From assembly GCA_016765495.1 (NCBI GenBank), contig JAESPV010000027.1:62001-126000 (forward strand): a stretch of 64,000 nt of DNA. The letters run 5' to 3'. The notes beneath the pieces are model-generated. The model was not told where the DNA came from. It was given only the letters and a program-made list of their open reading frames with translations, and searched no databases. The position numbers and the translations under genes are program-made. Origin of the DNA: Desulfocapsa sp. Lineage in GTDB: Bacteria; Desulfobacterota; Desulfobulbia; Desulfobulbales; Desulfocapsaceae. This document shows positions 25,782-34,701 of the stretch, one piece after another (the first letter of the stretch is position 1; each line of letters begins with the position of its first letter).

Positions 25782-25825
25782 GGTTGATTCCTTATTCAAT
25801 GTTGAAGGAATTTGGTGAGACCTTT

Positions 25826-27430
25826 CTATACTCTTAGGTTAACACCAGATGTTTCTTCATCTGTTTTTCCCGATTCTTCCTGGGAGTTCAGCACAGCATC
25901 AAATGATTCATTGTTTTTCGAAGATGATTCGTTACGTGTAAATTCCTGCTGCTGAGAGCTGAACTGTTCCTGGGATAATTCTTTCTGGTTTTCACCACCA
26001 TTCTCCATGGTAATTTCAAACGCATCAATTGTAAAACCTTGATCTTCAAGAACTGCACGGAGACGCGGCATGTTTTTTTCCAGTGTTTCCATGACCTGTC
26101 GACTCTGTGCGACAATGTTTGCTGAAAGGGAGTCATTCTTTACTAGAATGTCGATCTTGAGGGCACCAAGTTCCACCGGGTGCAGCTGCATGCTAATCTT
26201 GCTGGTTTGCAACCTGGGATTAATATTGAAGCGTTTAATCAGGTTATCAACCAGCTCTTTTTGAGGAATTAGAGGATGTGCTCCTGGTGCAAATTTTCCT
26301 TCAATACTTGTTGTTTGGGGTGTTGTGCTGGATACTTGTCCGAATAGCTGACCAAAAGAAGATTCTACCACTTTTGTGTTAGTTACAGTATTACCCAGCG
26401 AAGTTGCAGCTTGTTGCGATTCTTCTTTATGTGTCTGGTTGAATCCTTTCTGCTCAGAGTTTCTTTGCTCTGAACCATCGTTTGTATTTCTTTTTGATTG
26501 CCCGAGTTTTGCATTGAGAAATTGCTCAGAGACATCCTGGTGGACACCTGCAAGTTTTGCAGATTTTGGGGTATTTCTGCTGCTGTCTTCAATTATTGGT
26601 AATGATATGCCTGTTTGACTTGGTTGAATAGTTCCATTTTCTGCATTAGTGTCGGACAGTATTGGATTGGACAAATTGTGTAAGTCATTTATTTGACTTG
26701 GAAGTTTGCCACTGGCCAATTCGTTTCCACGAACTATAAGTGTTCCATTTTCTTTGCCCTGATCAAGTATTTGATGGATCTGTTGCAACAAAAAGCTTTC
26801 GACCTTTGAGGTCGGAACCGTACTGTTAGTAATGCCTGGAGCAAGGGCGGGTGCTTCAGTGTTTTTACTTGTGACAGCCATTTTTGCTTGTATTTGAGGG
26901 GCCAGTTCTTTTAATTGATTGGTACTTGTTCCCTCTGCTTCCATTTGAAGAGTCGTGGCATCATCTGTAGGTATTACGATGGTAGAATTAGCAATGGAGG
27001 CTTTTTCCAGTGGAGAGTTGGCAACAGGTTTTTGAGCAATGGAGGCTTTTTCCAGTGGAGAGTTGGCAACAGGTTTTTGAGCAATGGAGGGTTTCTCCAG
27101 TGGAGAGTTGGCAACAGGTACTCTATCAATGCCAGCAGTATTGAGATTAATTGTAGTATTTGCTGTTTCGGCAAAAAGCATAGATTGGGGTGATCTATCT
27201 ATATCATTATCATCCTGAAGGCTATCCAGGAAACTGTTTTCGGGGTGGTCTGTGTTCTGTTGTGTTTCTGGATCTTGAGGGCTTTGACCATTCTCAATAT
27301 TTTCTACGGCTTCATCCATCAAAGGAGAAAAATCCTGGTTATCATCGGACTGGGTACCCATTATTCCTTGTTGAGAAGCTGGTTTCCGAGCCGAAGCCGT
27401 AGTATCAGGACTGAGAAGGACTGTTTCCAT
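25826..27430 (-). CDS. fliK: Hook-length control protein FliK
   Basis: FliK measures hook length and switches export specificity. The C-terminal domain (about residues 400-485) has LQTSKISMQLHPVELGALKI and MPRLRAVLEDQGFTIDAFEI, matching the Flg_hook family. The N-terminal 380 residues are low-complexity and Gln/Asn/Ser rich, as usual for the ruler part. They include three 15-residue repeats of the type PVANSPLEKASIAQK. Length is 534 residues. It lies between motE-like and flgD. Confidence 0.9.
   Translation of the reverse strand: METVLLSPDTTASARKPASQQGIMGTQSDDNQDFSPLMDEAVENIENGQSPQDPETQQNTDHPENSFLDSLQDDNDIDRSPQSMLFAETANTTINLNTAGIDRVPVANSPLEKPSIAQKPVANSPLEKASIAQKPVANSPLEKASIANSTIVIPTDDATTLQMEAEGTSTNQLKELAPQIQAKMAVTSKNTEAPALAPGITNSTVPTSKVESFLLQQIHQILDQGKENGTLIVRGNELASGKLPSQINDLHNLSNPILSDTNAENGTIQPSQTGISLPIIEDSSRNTPKSAKLAGVHQDVSEQFLNAKLGQSKRNTNDGSEQRNSEQKGFNQTHKEESQQAATSLGNTVTNTKVVESSFGQLFGQVSSTTPQTTSIEGKFAPGAHPLIPQKELVDNLIKRFNINPRLQTSKISMQLHPVELGALKIDILVKNDSLSANIVAQSRQVMETLEKNMPRLRAVLEDQGFTIDAFEITMENGGENQKELSQEQFSSQQQEFTRNESSSKNNESFDAVLNSQEESGKTDEETSGVNLRV
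26991..27119. repeat. 45-bp in-frame tandem repeat inside fliK
   Basis: Three head-to-tail units start at 26991, 27036 and 27081. Units 1 and 2 are identical, and unit 3 diverges near its end. Each encodes 15 residues, so loss or gain of a unit keeps the reading frame and changes the ruler by 15 residues. Confidence 0.95.
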
Positions 27431-27436
27431 TCTATT

Positions 27437-28009
27437 TTACTCCACTTTAATGGTCGCAAAGGTTGTGCTCAGCTGGGAAGCCTTACGCTTATCCATTCGA
27501 TCAAGTATTTTTGCTGCTGATTTCACTTTCATTGTTGCCAGAAGGTTTGCCGCAAGCTGTTCGTCAAGTGCTGTCATTGCAAGGGCGGCTCTGTCTGGTG
27601 TCATTTTTGCGTATATAAGGCTCAAATCTTTAGTTTTCTTAATCTCCCTGACATCCTTTTCTGCCAGGAGATCTTCTATTTTTGCCTGTACTTTCAGCAA
27701 TTCTGCAAGCTTTTCATCAAGTAGCTCAAGTTTCTTATCGGCTTCCTCCTGTAGAGTCTTTAGCTCCTTCTCTTTAAGTGCAATAACTTTTTTCTCTTCT
27801 TCAAGATGGTCACGTTCATTTTGTAAGACAGCATATAAACGTCTTTCTTCAACTGAGTCGAATGATGTTTTCTCTGTGACTTTAAGCGTCTCTGTTGCAG
27901 CAGTTTCCTTGGCTTCCACAGCCTGCCCGGCGGCCAGGCTCAATGAAGATGAAAATCCTATGACGAGGAACAGGGGTACTAGTAGGGATATGTTGGCTCT
28001 TGAACGCAT
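27437..28009 (-). CDS. MotE-like flagellar protein with MgtE N-terminal-type domain
   Basis: This 190-residue exported protein has a signal peptide (about residues 1-27, ending SLSLAAGQ), a long Glu/Lys-rich coiled coil (about 55-125) and a C-terminal helical domain (IYAKMTPDRAALAMTALDEQ). The C-terminal domain resembles the MgtE N-terminal repeat found in MotE of rhizobia and in COG3334 proteins, where MotE stabilises the periplasmic motor protein MotC. It lies between fliJ and fliK, the usual position. Confidence 0.8.
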   Translation of the reverse strand: MRSRANISLLVPLFLVIGFSSSLSLAAGQAVEAKETAATETLKVTEKTSFDSVEERRLYAVLQNERDHLEEEKKVIALKEKELKTLQEEADKKLELLDEKLAELLKVQAKIEDLLAEKDVREIKKTKDLSLIYAKMTPDRAALAMTALDEQLAANLLATMKVKSAAKILDRMDKRKASQLSTTFATIKVE

Positions 28010-28071
28010 GGGAACTCCTTTATGTAAAGTAGCTTATTATTAAATACAAATCGTTCCTGAAGGGAAAGATA

Positions 28072-28518
28072 TCAATTGAGAGTACGATCATGATGGAGAA
28101 TAGCAATTTCATCCAGCATTGCCGCCTCCTTTTTGTCCACATACTCCTTCCAGCTTTTATTTTGTTGCGCCTTGAGAGTGGTGAGTGTTTTGTGTTCTTT
28201 TCTTTTTTCCAGAAGGTTCTGTCGTTTTTGCTGTGCTGCTTTCTGCTTTTGTTTTAACTTCTTTTGAAGTTCTTTGGTTTGTGCCTGTTCAAATTGAATA
28301 CGTTCCTCATAGCGTGACAGTTCGTCAATGGTAATGCCATGGATCTGTTTTTCTTCTAAAGAGTGGATCAGTTTTTTTAAGGTGCTTTCTGCTGTTATCA
28401 GATTTTCAGTAGCTTTGTCTGCTGCAAGTCGTTTACGAATAAACTGTTCCTGGGCAAGATCTTCCTGACGTTTTCTGAATCTGAGAACGGAATCCAGTGA
28501 AAAAGGTTTAGGTGACAT
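28072..28518 (-). CDS. fliJ: Flagellar export protein FliJ
   Basis: FliJ is the coiled-coil stalk of the export ATPase. The 148 residues open with FSLDSVLRFRKRQEDLAQEQ, the standard FliJ start, and are helical and charged throughout. The gene lies 35 nt after fliI. Confidence 0.9.
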   Translation of the reverse strand: MSPKPFSLDSVLRFRKRQEDLAQEQFIRKRLAADKATENLITAESTLKKLIHSLEEKQIHGITIDELSRYEERIQFEQAQTKELQKKLKQKQKAAQQKRQNLLEKRKEHKTLTTLKAQQNKSWKEYVDKKEAAMLDEIAILHHDRTLN

Positions 28519-28553
28519 GGTTCATCTTCTTTTATTTTGCTTTACAAATTGTA

Positions 28554-29906
28554 TTATCTGTCAGTTTCGCGCCTGTCGAGACGAGTCCCTGTGTCATCTT
28601 TTCTCTCACTCAGCAGCATCCCAAGTGATTCAATCGTCTCTTTAAGAGGAGTTGTTTCGTCATATCCCTGGCAGAGGAAGGAATTTATGGAATCAATTTT
28701 GCTCACAGCAAAATCTATTTTAGGGTTTGATCCTTTCGCATACGCACCAATGTTGATAAGGTCTTCAGCTTCAGTGTATGTGGCAAGAACATTCCTGGCT
28801 CTGCCTGCAAGCTCAATATGACGTGTATGGGTGATTTCACGCATGATGCGACTTGCTGAATTCATAATATCAATGGCGGGATAGTGATTTTTTGCAGCCA
28901 GAGCTCGAGAGAGAACAATATGTCCATCCAGGATAGATCGTACTGAGTCTGCAACGGGTTCGTTCATATCATCTCCATCAACAAGTACGGTATAGAGACC
29001 TGTAATTGAACCTTCTCCTCTAAATCTTCCTGCACGTTCAAGCAGTTTAGGAAGCGTTGCGAAAACAGAAGGGGTGTAGCCTTTTGTTGTTGGCGGTTCA
29101 CCAATTGCAAGACCTATTTCCCGCATGGCCATGGCAAATCTGGTTACAGAATCCATCATTAAAAGAACGTTTTTTCCTTTCTTGCAAAAAAATTCTGCAA
29201 TTGAGGTTGCTACAAATGCACCTCGCATCCGAAGCAAAGGAGATTGGTCCGAGGTGACAACAACAATTACCGAACGTGCCAGCCCTTCGGGGCCAAGGTC
29301 TCGTTCGATAAATTCACGAACTTCTCTGCCACGCTCGCCGATAAGTGCGATTACATTAATATCCGCACGGGCATAACGCGCCATCATGCCAAGAAGAACA
29401 CTTTTCCCGACACCTGAACCTGCCATGATCCCCATACGCTGCCCCATACCACAGGTAATGAGACCATTAATCGCACGAATCCCGAGATCAAGCGGTTCAC
29501 TTATATTTTTCCTTTCCATGGGGCCGGGAGGAAGGGAGTAAATTTGCTTTTCTTCTTCGAGAAGGGGGGCAGGTTGTCCATCAATTGGATTCTCCATTGC
29601 ATCAATTACACGGCCAAGAAGATTATAACCCACCTTGATCGTGGCACTGGGTTTGATGACTCGTATTTTACTTCCCGGTCCAAGTCCGCGCAGTTCTCCT
29701 AATGGCATCAGCAAGGCCCTTGAATCTTTAAATCCAACAATTTCTGCCAGTATCGGATCAGAATTGTCCATGGGAGTGATTTCGCAAAGGGAACCCACAG
29801 AGGCGTAAGGACAATAACCTTCAATAATTAAACCAACAATACGGGAAACTTTTCCCCAAATACGGATAGGATGGATATCTTCAATTGATCCTGAGAAAAG
29901 TGTCAT
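28554..29906 (-). CDS. fliI: Flagellum-specific ATPase FliI
   Basis: FliI is the export ATPase. The 450 residues contain Walker A AGSGVGKSVLLG, the segment ALIGERGREVREFIERDLG and the VTRFAMAMREIGLAIGEPP block, all typical of FliI. A heptamer tandem repeat lies in the 75-bp gap between fliH and fliI. Confidence 0.97.
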   Translation of the reverse strand: MTLFSGSIEDIHPIRIWGKVSRIVGLIIEGYCPYASVGSLCEITPMDNSDPILAEIVGFKDSRALLMPLGELRGLGPGSKIRVIKPSATIKVGYNLLGRVIDAMENPIDGQPAPLLEEEKQIYSLPPGPMERKNISEPLDLGIRAINGLITCGMGQRMGIMAGSGVGKSVLLGMMARYARADINVIALIGERGREVREFIERDLGPEGLARSVIVVVTSDQSPLLRMRGAFVATSIAEFFCKKGKNVLLMMDSVTRFAMAMREIGLAIGEPPTTKGYTPSVFATLPKLLERAGRFRGEGSITGLYTVLVDGDDMNEPVADSVRSILDGHIVLSRALAAKNHYPAIDIMNSASRIMREITHTRHIELAGRARNVLATYTEAEDLINIGAYAKGSNPKIDFAVSKIDSINSFLCQGYDETTPLKETIESLGMLLSERKDDTGTRLDRRETDR

Positions 29907-29955
29907 AAAATACCTGTGTTCACTGGTTTCATCTACTGTCCTTCGGTGCTCTGTG

Positions 29956-29983
29956 AGCAGTTAGCAGTTAGCAGTTAGCAGTT
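29956..29983. repeat. Heptamer tandem repeat (AGCAGTT x4) at the fliH stop
   Basis: Four perfect copies of AGCAGTT run from 29956 to 29983. On the minus strand each unit reads TAACTGC, and the first TAA is the fliH stop codon. Changes in copy number would alter only the fliH-fliI spacing. Confidence 0.95.
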
Positions 29984-30746
29984 ATGTTTCTTGCAGGTTG
30001 TCCGTTGCCATAATAGAATCATGAATAACCTTAATCTGGCCTGTCATGGTGGCATCAATAGTGCAGCACGTGGACTCCAGTTTGCAGCCGCCTCTTTCAA
30101 TATTTGGATCAGCCAGCAAAACGATATTGTTGAGTCCACTTACATTGTCAATAATCTCCTGTTTTCTTGTCTCAATAGCAGCAAGATCCTCAGGGTTTAT
30201 CTGAATTTGGAACTCATCGGATTTAACCGCTAGTCTTATGGCATCATTGATAGTTGCAACTATGGTTTCATTCTGCTCTGTGACTGAATGGCGGATGATT
30301 TTCTCACTGATAGCAAGAACCAACTCCTTCATCTCTGTTGTGCTATTTACAAGGATTGTTTCTCGTAGTGAATCCAGTTCCCTGCAAATGCACATGAAGG
30401 TTTGAGCATTGTTTTCAAAGTCATCTTCAGCCTGTTTTCTTCCTGCCTCAACTCCAGATAAAAAGGCATTTTGTTCTATGGTTTCTATATCAATTGTGAC
30501 CTCAGGTTGCGCAGGTGTGGAAGGCGCATCCAGGGGTGGAGAGCGATCAGGCTCTTCAGCCATCTCAGGAGCAGGATTTGTTTCCGGTGATTCAGTAATA
30601 GTGTCTGGCACATTGTCTTCCGGAACAATCTGTTCATCTTTGACAATTGACTCCCAGACAGGTTCATCATTAATATCACTGGATTTGTTCAGGACTGATT
30701 GTGCCTGAAACTCTGTATTGCTTTTGTAAAACCTAGACAAGCTCAT
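29982..30746 (-). CDS. fliH: Flagellar assembly protein FliH
   Basis: FliH regulates FliI. I start at 30746 (MSLSRFYKSNTEF), because GGAGGCGGC lies directly upstream in the fliG end; this gives 254 residues, overlapping fliG by 14 nt. The N-terminal 95 residues are acidic and proline-rich. The C-terminal half (ALIEQNAFLSGVEAGRKQAE type, then LVLAISEKIIRHSVTEQNE) matches FliH/YscL, including the segment IQINPEDLAAIETRKQEI. Confidence 0.9.
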   Translation of the reverse strand: MSLSRFYKSNTEFQAQSVLNKSSDINDEPVWESIVKDEQIVPEDNVPDTITESPETNPAPEMAEEPDRSPPLDAPSTPAQPEVTIDIETIEQNAFLSGVEAGRKQAEDDFENNAQTFMCICRELDSLRETILVNSTTEMKELVLAISEKIIRHSVTEQNETIVATINDAIRLAVKSDEFQIQINPEDLAAIETRKQEIIDNVSGLNNIVLLADPNIERGGCKLESTCCTIDATMTGQIKVIHDSIMATDNLQET

Positions 30747-31737
30747 CGCCGCCTCCGGTTCCAAGCACCAGCTTTCCTTCTTCTTCAAGCTTCATTGCAA
30801 TTTTCACAATGGATTGCTGCATTGCTTCAACTTCAGAGAGACGGACAGGCCCCATGGCATCCAGGTCGTCACGGATCATATCAGCAGCACGAGCAGACAT
30901 ATTTGCAAATATTTTTTCCTGCATCTCCTCCGATGCAGTTTTAAGAGCCATGGTGAGAGTATCATTATTAACTTCCCGCAGGATCATCTGCAGTGAACGG
31001 CCATCAAGGGTTGTGAGATTTTCGAAGGTGAACATAAGCTTCCTGATCTCTTCAACCATATCAGGATCGTTCTCTTCAATATCGTCAAGAATATCTGCGT
31101 CAATACTGTTTTTCATGCTATTAAGGATATCAACAACTTTATCAATCCCACCAACCTGTCGCTGGTTTTTATTTCCCACTTGTCCGATTTCCCGATGTAG
31201 GGATTCTTCTATTTTTGTGATAACATCAGCGGAGACCTGCTCAATTTTTGCAATACGATATATAACATCAGCTCGCACCTCTTCTGGTAGATGAGACAGA
31301 ATTTCACTTGCATGACTCACGTGTTGAGTTGAAAGAACCAGAGACACTGTTTGGGGATGTTCTTTTTCAAGTAAGCCTGCTACCATGGCCGGCTGCATGA
31401 GAGCAATGGTTTCAAGTGGGCGGGATTCGGTACCAGAAATAAATTGATCAAGAAGATCTTCAGTTCGATCATCTGAATCAAGTGAGGAGATAGCTTTTTT
31501 TGCAAAATCACTCCCTTTGATAAAGAGACCCGCAAATTGTCCTTGTGACTCGGCAAAGTTACTGAAAACCTTAGTCTTCACATCCTCTGGTATATGGTCG
31601 ATGGTGGCTATTGTACGCGTTACCAGGCCAATTTCCTCATCACTCAGTTCTTCAAATATTTTTGCAGATGCCTCTTCCCCAAGGCACATTAATAATACTG
31701 CTGCTTTGTTGAGTCCTGTCAGTGTATCAAAATTCAT
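30733..31737 (-). CDS. fliG: Flagellar motor switch protein FliG
   Basis: FliG transmits torque between rotor and stator. The 334 residues have the N-terminal FliF-binding domain (LNKAAVLLMCLGEEASAKIF), the middle domain with the EHPQT motif (LEKEHPQTVSLVLS) and the C-terminal charged torque helix (MSARAADMIRDDLDAMGPVR). It follows fliF by 3 nt. Confidence 0.97.
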   Translation of the reverse strand: MNFDTLTGLNKAAVLLMCLGEEASAKIFEELSDEEIGLVTRTIATIDHIPEDVKTKVFSNFAESQGQFAGLFIKGSDFAKKAISSLDSDDRTEDLLDQFISGTESRPLETIALMQPAMVAGLLEKEHPQTVSLVLSTQHVSHASEILSHLPEEVRADVIYRIAKIEQVSADVITKIEESLHREIGQVGNKNQRQVGGIDKVVDILNSMKNSIDADILDDIEENDPDMVEEIRKLMFTFENLTTLDGRSLQMILREVNNDTLTMALKTASEEMQEKIFANMSARAADMIRDDLDAMGPVRLSEVEAMQQSIVKIAMKLEEEGKLVLGTGGGDELV

Positions 31738-31740
31738 AAA

Positions 31741-33387
31741 TCAGCCTTCATTAATCCAGTTTTTAATTATGTATGCAGTGGGAACATGATTCTGCATGAT
31801 TTCATTGCGAAGGGTTATGACAGCATCAAGCTCACTATCTTCAGCTAAATTCGCAACTTCTGCTTTGCGGTTTTCCTGTTCCTTCGCATCGTTCATATCC
31901 TGAACGGCCTGTTCAAGTTCCGTAACAGTACTGTTATGTTCAGTAACTTCTGTTTTTATGGTTTTGATAAGGGGTCTGACCAGAAGAAAATAGAAAAGCA
32001 GGGCCCCAAAAGCAAGAAGGCCAATTTTTATGAGTGGTAAGTATTCATAGAGCAGGTTTGCAGGTACTCCATCGGTCAGCATCTGGTCATCGGTTGTTGT
32101 GACAAAAGGCATTGAGGTAACGTTGATGTTATCCCCCCGTTCAGTATCAAGGCCCAGGGCACTGGAGACCATTTTTTCAACAGCTTTGAGATCATTCTCA
32201 CTTCTTGATTCAGATGTTGGCTGACTGGTCTCATCTTTTGCAGGAATTATTTTGTCTGCGAGCAAAACTGAAACTGAAAGTTTTTTGATTGTTCCTATGG
32301 GATTAATGGTTTTACTGATGGTTTTACTAATCTCGTAATTCGTTGTTCGGGATGATTTGCTTGTTGGGGGAGGGTTTCCGGCTGTCTTTTGGGTGTTGCC
32401 CTGAAGGTTGGATTCAACACCCGGTATTCCTCCACTATTCTGCTCACCACTACTTTCCTGCTGGGTCTGTTCACTTCGAATAACTGGTTCGTCAGCATCA
32501 AAGAACTCTTCTGTTTTTTCAACTTTTGCAAAGTCGAGTGCTGCGGTCACTCTCACCATGGCCTGTCCTTTTCCCATGGTTTTATTGAGTAGATCCTGTG
32601 CTCTTACTTCCAGTCGATGTTCAAGTTGCTGTTGAAAGACGAGCATATCAACGGAAAATAATTGCTCATCGTTGCGTTTACTTGTTCCTTCAAGAACATT
32701 ACCGGTACTGTCTATAACTTTTACCCCATCAGCACTCAGCCCTTCAACAGATCCAGACACCAGGTGGATGATTCCCTGAACCTGGCTTTTGTCAAGTTTA
32801 CCAGTTTTGCTCAGAGTTACAATAATGGAAGCTGTTGATTTTTTTTGCTGGTTTCTAAATAAACGTTTTTCTGGAATGACCAGATGAACCCTGGTAGCTT
32901 CAACAGGCCTTAGCGACGTGATTGTTCTTGCAAGCTCTCCCTGTAATGCTCTTGTGTAGTTTACTTTTTGCACAAAATCTGTGAGGGCAAATGATTGTTT
33001 ATCAAACACCTCAAATCCAACTCCACCTCCTGACGGGAGGCCTCCTGATGCGAGTTCCAACCGTGTTTCGTAGAGCTCTCCTGCTGGTATCCAGATATTT
33101 TTACCACCATTCTTGAGTTGATAATCAATTCGCTGTCCTTTAAGCGAGGAAACTATGGCTGCGGCATCTTTTTCGGTAAGATTCGCATACAGTAACTGGT
33201 AATCAGCAGTGCGTGCTTGAGTGATAATGATAGCAAACACTATCATGGAGATAACCGTGACTGCAGCCAGAGAAATTTTCTTGGAGAGAGGCCAGTCCTT
33301 GATAAGAGTCAGCAGATTTTTTCTCTCAGGAATCTTGAACTCTTCTTCCGTGGGCGCTTCTTTTTCTATGATGTCTTTTTCGGCCAT
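31741..33387 (-). CDS. fliF: Flagellar MS-ring protein FliF
   Basis: FliF builds the MS ring. The 548 residues contain an N-terminal membrane helix (about 36-56), the ring-building motifs DYQLLYANLTEKDAAAIVSS and REKE-like GELARTITSLRPVEATRVHL, and a second helix (about 450-470) before the C-terminal FliG-binding tail. It follows fliE by about 104 nt. Confidence 0.96.
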   Translation of the reverse strand: MAEKDIIEKEAPTEEEFKIPERKNLLTLIKDWPLSKKISLAAVTVISMIVFAIIITQARTADYQLLYANLTEKDAAAIVSSLKGQRIDYQLKNGGKNIWIPAGELYETRLELASGGLPSGGGVGFEVFDKQSFALTDFVQKVNYTRALQGELARTITSLRPVEATRVHLVIPEKRLFRNQQKKSTASIIVTLSKTGKLDKSQVQGIIHLVSGSVEGLSADGVKVIDSTGNVLEGTSKRNDEQLFSVDMLVFQQQLEHRLEVRAQDLLNKTMGKGQAMVRVTAALDFAKVEKTEEFFDADEPVIRSEQTQQESSGEQNSGGIPGVESNLQGNTQKTAGNPPPTSKSSRTTNYEISKTISKTINPIGTIKKLSVSVLLADKIIPAKDETSQPTSESRSENDLKAVEKMVSSALGLDTERGDNINVTSMPFVTTTDDQMLTDGVPANLLYEYLPLIKIGLLAFGALLFYFLLVRPLIKTIKTEVTEHNSTVTELEQAVQDMNDAKEQENRKAEVANLAEDSELDAVITLRNEIMQNHVPTAYIIKNWINEG

Positions 33388-33491
33388 GAAAAAATCCCTT
33401 TTAACATGCCAGGAACATTCACGTTCCTGGGTTTTAATTTTTTTCTACAATACTTGGCTTTGGCAAGTTCTTTAGTGCGTGTTCCTCAACA

Positions 33492-33794
33492 TTATATCTG
33501 CATTCTCATAATTTCTTCGTACGCTTGTAGGGCCTTGTTACGAAATTGAACCAGCATCTTCAGTGAAATGTCTGCCTTTTCCACGCTGATCATAACGTCA
33601 TGAAGGTTTTTGGCCTGCCCGCTTTGCAAACCTTCAATGGCTTTATCCCCCTCAGACTCCGCTTTGACAGTCTTGTCGATGGTGGATTGTATCATTTGAG
33701 AGAAGTCAGAACCTGCTCTGGCAACAGGGTTGATATCTGCAGGATTTAACACCAGAGGGGGTACTCCTGGAGTACTGTTGATAATTGGATTCAT
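33492..33794 (-). CDS. fliE: Flagellar MS-ring/rod junction protein FliE
   Basis: FliE joins the MS ring to the rod. The 100 residues end with ISVEKADISLKMLVQFRNKA LQAYEEIMRMQI, a clear FliE C-terminus. It lies 6 nt after flgC. Confidence 0.94.
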   Translation of the reverse strand: MNPIINSTPGVPPLVLNPADINPVARAGSDFSQMIQSTIDKTVKAESEGDKAIEGLQSGQAKNLHDVMISVEKADISLKMLVQFRNKALQAYEEIMRMQI

Positions 33795-33800
33795 TGCTCA

Positions 33801-34220
33801 TTACCTCCCTATTTCCAATGCTTTCAGAGCCATACGTTTTGCTGATTTTATGACGGTTGTATTTGCTTCATATGCGCGAGTGGCAGACATCATATCCACC
33901 ATTTCTTTGAGTACGCTGATGTTTGGCATTTCCACATACCCATCTTCTGCAGCATCAGGGTGGGATGGGTCATAGACCTTTTTAGGTTCTGAAGTATCTT
34001 CTATTATTTTGGTTACCTCGACTCCTTGAATGGACCTGTCCAGTGCTTCCCTGAAAGGAATGGGTTTTGATTGAAAATAGACGGACTTCTTTTTATAAGG
34101 ACCACCTTCCGGGGTGGAAGTTGTTTCCACGTTGGCAAGGTTGGAACTGATTGTATTAAGTCGTATGCGTTGAGCTTTGAGTGCAGAAGCACTCACATCC
34201 ATGCTTGTGAAGATATCCAT
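33801..34220 (-). CDS. flgC: Rod protein FlgC
   Basis: This proximal rod protein has 139 residues with the N-terminal motif MDVSASALKAQRIRLNTISS NLANVETT and the C-terminal EMVDMMSATRAYEANTTVIK, both typical of FlgC. It lies 28 nt after flgB. Confidence 0.95.
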   Translation of the reverse strand: MDIFTSMDVSASALKAQRIRLNTISSNLANVETTSTPEGGPYKKKSVYFQSKPIPFREALDRSIQGVEVTKIIEDTSEPKKVYDPSHPDAAEDGYVEMPNISVLKEMVDMMSATRAYEANTTVIKSAKRMALKALEIGR

Positions 34221-34248
34221 GGGAGCCTCTTAAAGGGTTGATGTGATA

Positions 34249-34662
34249 TTATTTTCCTTCTGAAACCATATACTTAAGTAGTGCGAATTTTTTCTTCAGC
34301 AACTGGGCAGCTGTTTCATAGAGTAGTTGATTCTCTGACAGATCTATCATTTCCATATCAACACTCACTCCATTTTCATCACCAATTACTTCGGTTCCTT
34401 TGATTTCATGTACGTTCCCTGATACAGAATGTATGGTAGAAGGAGAAAAAGGAATATGTCTGCTGTGTGTGGTCTCAAGTTTACCTGGATTTGCTGCAAG
34501 TGCCTGTTGCAGCTGCGTTTCAAATTCGAATACTTTTCTGGCATACCCCGGTGTCTCTGCATTGGCAATATTGGTAGCAATAATACGTTGCTTTGTAGAA
34601 CGCAGGTCCATAACCTTCTGTAACAGCTGCATGTTTGAATCAAATGGCTCAAGTGGTTTCAT
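34249..34662 (-). CDS. flgB: Rod protein FlgB
   Basis: This proximal rod protein has 137 residues, the motif KQRIIATNIANAETPGYARK, and the C-terminal SENQLLYETAAQLLKKKFAL that identify FlgB. It follows the TPR gene by 39 nt, so the two are probably cotranscribed. Confidence 0.95.
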   Translation of the reverse strand: MKPLEPFDSNMQLLQKVMDLRSTKQRIIATNIANAETPGYARKVFEFETQLQQALAANPGKLETTHSRHIPFSPSTIHSVSGNVHEIKGTEVIGDENGVSVDMEMIDLSENQLLYETAAQLLKKKFALLKYMVSEGK

Positions 34663-34701
34663 GATTTCTTTTCGTATTCCGTTAAAAAAATATTCTGGTT
34701 A

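Noticed and set aside
26991-27119. Regular repeats resembling a small CRISPR array
   Set aside because: The units are contiguous 45-bp copies without spacers and lie in frame inside fliK.
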